From assembly GCA_937928015.1 (NCBI GenBank), contig CALFXA010000069.1:1-8404 (forward strand): a DNA stretch of 8,404 nucleotides, in the 5' to 3' direction. Below are positions 7,270 through 8,404 of this stretch, piece after piece; position 1 is the first letter of the stretch; the number at the start of each line of letters is the position of its first letter. This stretch comes from an uncultured Anaerolineales bacterium (GTDB lineage: Bacteria > Chloroflexota > Anaerolineae > Anaerolineales > Villigracilaceae). The notes under the pieces are model-generated. The model was given only the letters and a program-made list of their open reading frames with translations. It ran no database searches and was not told the origin of the DNA. The position numbers and the translations under genes are program-made.

Positions 7270-7779
7270 TCAGTTCGGGGCAGTCGAACAAATACAGTCC
7301 GCAGGCAGTTCCACCGTCATCTGGCGGTCGCCCAGCAGCGATAACAAAATCCTCACACGGTCAGCGCCAGAGAGGCAAACATCGAAGATGCCTTCATAGC
7401 CTTTGAAGACTCCATCCCGCACCAGGACAACGTCGCCTTTTTGAAAAGGTACTTTTTTGACGGATGCAGTTTTTTCCAGACCTTCGACGCGCTGTTTGAT
7501 AGCAAGGAGCAGATTCTCGGAAATCGTGGCGGGTTCCTCGCCGAAACGGACCAATCCCGCCGAACCAGGCAACCATTGCAAATAGGAGATTCCCACCACG
7601 TCCAGGTCTGCCGACACAAACATGTACCCTGGAAAATATGGCTGGACCGTCCGCGCACGGGGGTTCACCGTCCGCACACGCAGGCAGGGATAATAGGATT
7701 CCAGTTTGCGCATGCAAAGCTGCTTCCAAAGGAAATCCTCATACCTGGGTTTACTGTGCAGAACGTACCACTTTTCCAT
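7270..7779 (-). CDS. NusG-paralogue transcription antiterminator (UpxY/RfaH type)
   Basis: The 169-residue product has the NusG layout. The NGN domain begins WYVLHSKPRYE (4-14) and has PYFPGYMFV (47-55), the strand and turn that face RNA polymerase. A C-terminal KOW domain follows, VPFQKGDVVLVRDGVFKGYEGIF (110-132). Specialised NusG paralogues of this type are commonly the first gene of long polysaccharide operons and promote read-through of that operon; RfaH, LoaP and UpxY are the known examples. First position here and the long array downstream support that role rather than housekeeping nusG, which usually sits with secE and rplK. I choose ATG 7779, with GGAG 11 nt upstream; an in-frame TTG at 7800 would add seven residues but has no visible ribosome site. 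The next gene starts after a 118-nt leader carrying a hairpin. Confidence 0.92.
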   Translation of the reverse strand: MEKWYVLHSKPRYEDFLWKQLCMRKLESYYPCLRVRTVNPRARTVQPYFPGYMFVSADLDVVGISYLQWLPGSAGLVRFGEEPATISENLLLAIKQRVEGLEKTASVKKVPFQKGDVVLVRDGVFKGYEGIFDVCLSGADRVRILLSLLGDRQMTVELPADCICSTAPN

Positions 7780-7890
7780 GGGGAATGATTCTCCATTCAA
7801 AAGAGCATGTCTTGTTTTTATCCGAAGGGACGAAGGAAAGGCGGCCCAAAGAGAACGGCCAGTTTCAAATTTACTCGCTTAATTTTTATT

Positions 7891-7922
7891 AATCTTTTGA
7901 GTTTTCTTTGAAATCTTTTGAG
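7891..7922. repeat. Two 11-bp direct repeats with 21-bp period
   Basis: AATCTTTTGAG occurs at 7891-7901 and again, identical, at 7912-7922. The starts are 21 bp apart, two turns of B-DNA, so both copies present the same face to a protein. They lie 112-143 bp upstream of the operon's first start codon. This is the spacing expected of a tandem activator or response-regulator site; the binding factor is unknown. Confidence 0.6.
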
Positions 7923-7928
7923 ATAAAC

Positions 7929-7939
7929 TTGGGGCCCAA
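7929..7939. repeat. 11-bp GC-centred palindrome
   Basis: TTGGG-G-CCCAA is a perfect inverted repeat with a one-base centre. It lies 6 bp beyond the second direct repeat and abuts the minus-strand TTGACA hexamer at 7945-7940. It could be half of an operator or chance; it is notable as the only G/C block in an A/T-rich stretch. Confidence 0.35.
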
Positions 7940-8025
7940 TGTCAAATTCTTTAAATTCCCCCCTCAATCATGGAGAGCCATTACAACGCAATGCAACTTT
8001 GATTTTTGTTTCTGGAAATTCGTCC

Positions 8026-8031
8026 TATAAT
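8026..8031 (+). promoter_or_regulatory. Probable -10 box (TATAAT) for the sensor gene
   Basis: A perfect TATAAT lies 23 bp before the ATG at 8055, so transcription would start near 8038 with a leader of under 20 nt. No good -35 is seen at 16-18 bp: TTGATT at 7999-8004 gives a 21-bp spacer, and the hexamer at 17 bp is TTTTTG. Consistent with an activator-dependent promoter, or a chance match in AT-rich DNA. Confidence 0.45.
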
Positions 8032-8054
8032 ATTAACTAGTGTTCCATGAGTTA

Positions 8055-8404
8055 ATGAATAAAAGGCCGCGCCTCCCCTTTCCTTTATCCATCACTCTCC
8101 TTTATCTAATCCTAGGAGGGCTGTGGGTCTTTGTTTCCCATCAAATCGTCCGCGCTTTTAGCCCCGACCCTGGCATCACAACCCTGATACAAAACATTGC
8201 AGGTGGAGTGTTCGTAGCGGCAACTGCACTCGTCCTCTTTCTCGTAGTGAAGCGGGAATACGGCATCCGTGAGAAAGCCGAAAACGAATATCGCATCATC
8301 TTCGAGAACAGCCCACAGGGATTCTTCCAATCCACTCCGGACGGCAGGTTTGTAAACGTCAACCCGGCCATGGCTCGTATCTTCGGGTACGCTTCGCCGG
8401 AGGA
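8055..8404 (+). CDS. Membrane PAS-domain sensor protein, N-terminal part only
   Basis: The frame is open from ATG 8055 to the window edge, 116 complete codons. Residues about 12-28 (ITLLYLILGGLWVFVSH) and 46-66 (QNIAGGVFVAATALVLFLVVK) are two membrane segments separated by a short extracytoplasmic loop. This LYL-LGxLWVxxSxxI arrangement is a common N-terminus of sensor histidine kinases and diguanylate cyclases or phosphodiesterases. From residue about 77 a PAS domain begins: EYRIIFENSPQGFFQSTPDGRFVNVNPAMARIFGY (78-112). The output domain is beyond the window, so kinase versus c-di-GMP enzyme cannot be decided. Start choice: no clear Shine-Dalgarno precedes the ATG, and an in-frame GTG at 8040 is the only earlier option after a TAA at 8034-8036. 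Divergent placement next to a polysaccharide operon suggests, without proof, that it may control that operon. Confidence 0.88.
   Translation, partial: MNKRPRLPFPLSITLLYLILGGLWVFVSHQIVRAFSPDPGITTLIQNIAGGVFVAATALVLFLVVKREYGIREKAENEYRIIFENSPQGFFQSTPDGRFVNVNPAMARIFGYASPE

Larger units (their letters stand above)
7780..8054. promoter_or_regulatory. AT-rich divergent regulatory region between the polysaccharide operon and the sensor gene
   Basis: This 275-nt stretch has no credible gene and is visibly richer in A+T than the coding DNA on both sides, most strongly between 7870 and 8040. It must contain the promoter of the minus-strand operon and that of the plus-strand sensor. It holds a pair of 11-bp direct repeats (7891-7922), an 11-bp palindrome (7929-7939) and a TATAAT box (8026-8031). 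An exact TTGACA hexamer reads on the minus strand at 7945-7940, but I find no convincing -10 at normal spacing from it, so the operon promoter is not placed. No intrinsic terminator is seen. Confidence 0.6.

Noticed and set aside
7013..7291. Possible small minus-strand gene spanning the leader between the nusG paralogue and the fusion gene
   Set aside because: It overlaps the 5' end of the fusion gene and the end of the nusG paralogue in another frame, has no recognisable motif, and is better explained as non-coding leader plus shadow.
7917..7945. Sigma70 promoter for the operon using the exact TTGACA at 7945-7940
   Set aside because: At 16-18 bp spacing the -10 hexamers read TCTCAA, CTCAAA and TCAAAA, none close to TATAAT, so I did not annotate it as a promoter.
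1..8404. tRNA, rRNA, CRISPR array, insertion sequence or transposase
   Set aside because: No cloverleaf or rRNA segment, no regularly spaced repeats with spacers, no transposase motif and no terminal inverted repeats were seen.

Overview
The window looks like a chromosomal locus for a cell-surface or exported polysaccharide in a GC-rich bacterium. Six genes and the 5' part of a seventh lie on the minus strand in one tight array that reads from about 7779 down past base 1. A divergent gene starts on the plus strand at 8055 and runs off the right edge. Genus cannot be read from this sequence. A lipoprotein signal, a Wzx/Wzy-type gene set, an UpxY/RfaH-type NusG paralogue and the style of the membrane PAS sensor are compatible with an uncultivated environmental lineage such as Chloroflexota (Anaerolineae), but that is a weak guess.

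Layout from right to left: (1) 8055-8404 (+), N-terminus of a two-TM PAS-domain sensor, incomplete. (2) 7780-8054, an AT-rich divergent intergenic region with a TATAAT box facing the sensor, two copies of an 11-bp direct repeat exactly 21 bp apart, and a GC-rich 11-bp palindrome. (3) 7270-7779 (-), specialised NusG paralogue, first gene of the array. (4) 7152-7269, a 118-nt leader with a perfect 8-bp hairpin followed by an ops-like motif. (5) 5697-7151 (-), fusion of a nucleotidyltransferase-like domain and a thymidylate-kinase-like P-loop domain. (6) 4105-5694 (-), Wzx-like flippase. (7) 3459-4103 (-), a second, stand-alone thymidylate-kinase-like P-loop protein. (8) 2333-3436 (-), GT4 glycosyltransferase. 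(9) 1125-2330 (-), Wzy/WaaL-type polymerase or ligase. (10) 1-1106 (-), secreted pectate-lyase-like lipoprotein, cut by the window edge.

Proposed logic (inference): the NusG paralogue lets RNA polymerase read through the long operon. The glycosyltransferase adds to a lipid-linked repeat unit, the flippase moves it outwards, the Wzy-like protein polymerises or ligates it, and the beta-helix lipoprotein acts on or holds the finished polymer outside the membrane. The two P-loop proteins have no standard place in the Wzx/Wzy scheme and are the least explained part. Gaps between genes 5 to 10 are 1 to 22 nt, which indicates co-transcription and probable translational coupling. No initiating sugar-phosphate transferase, sugar-nucleotide synthesis gene or chain-length regulator is visible, so the cluster very probably continues beyond base 1 or is completed elsewhere.
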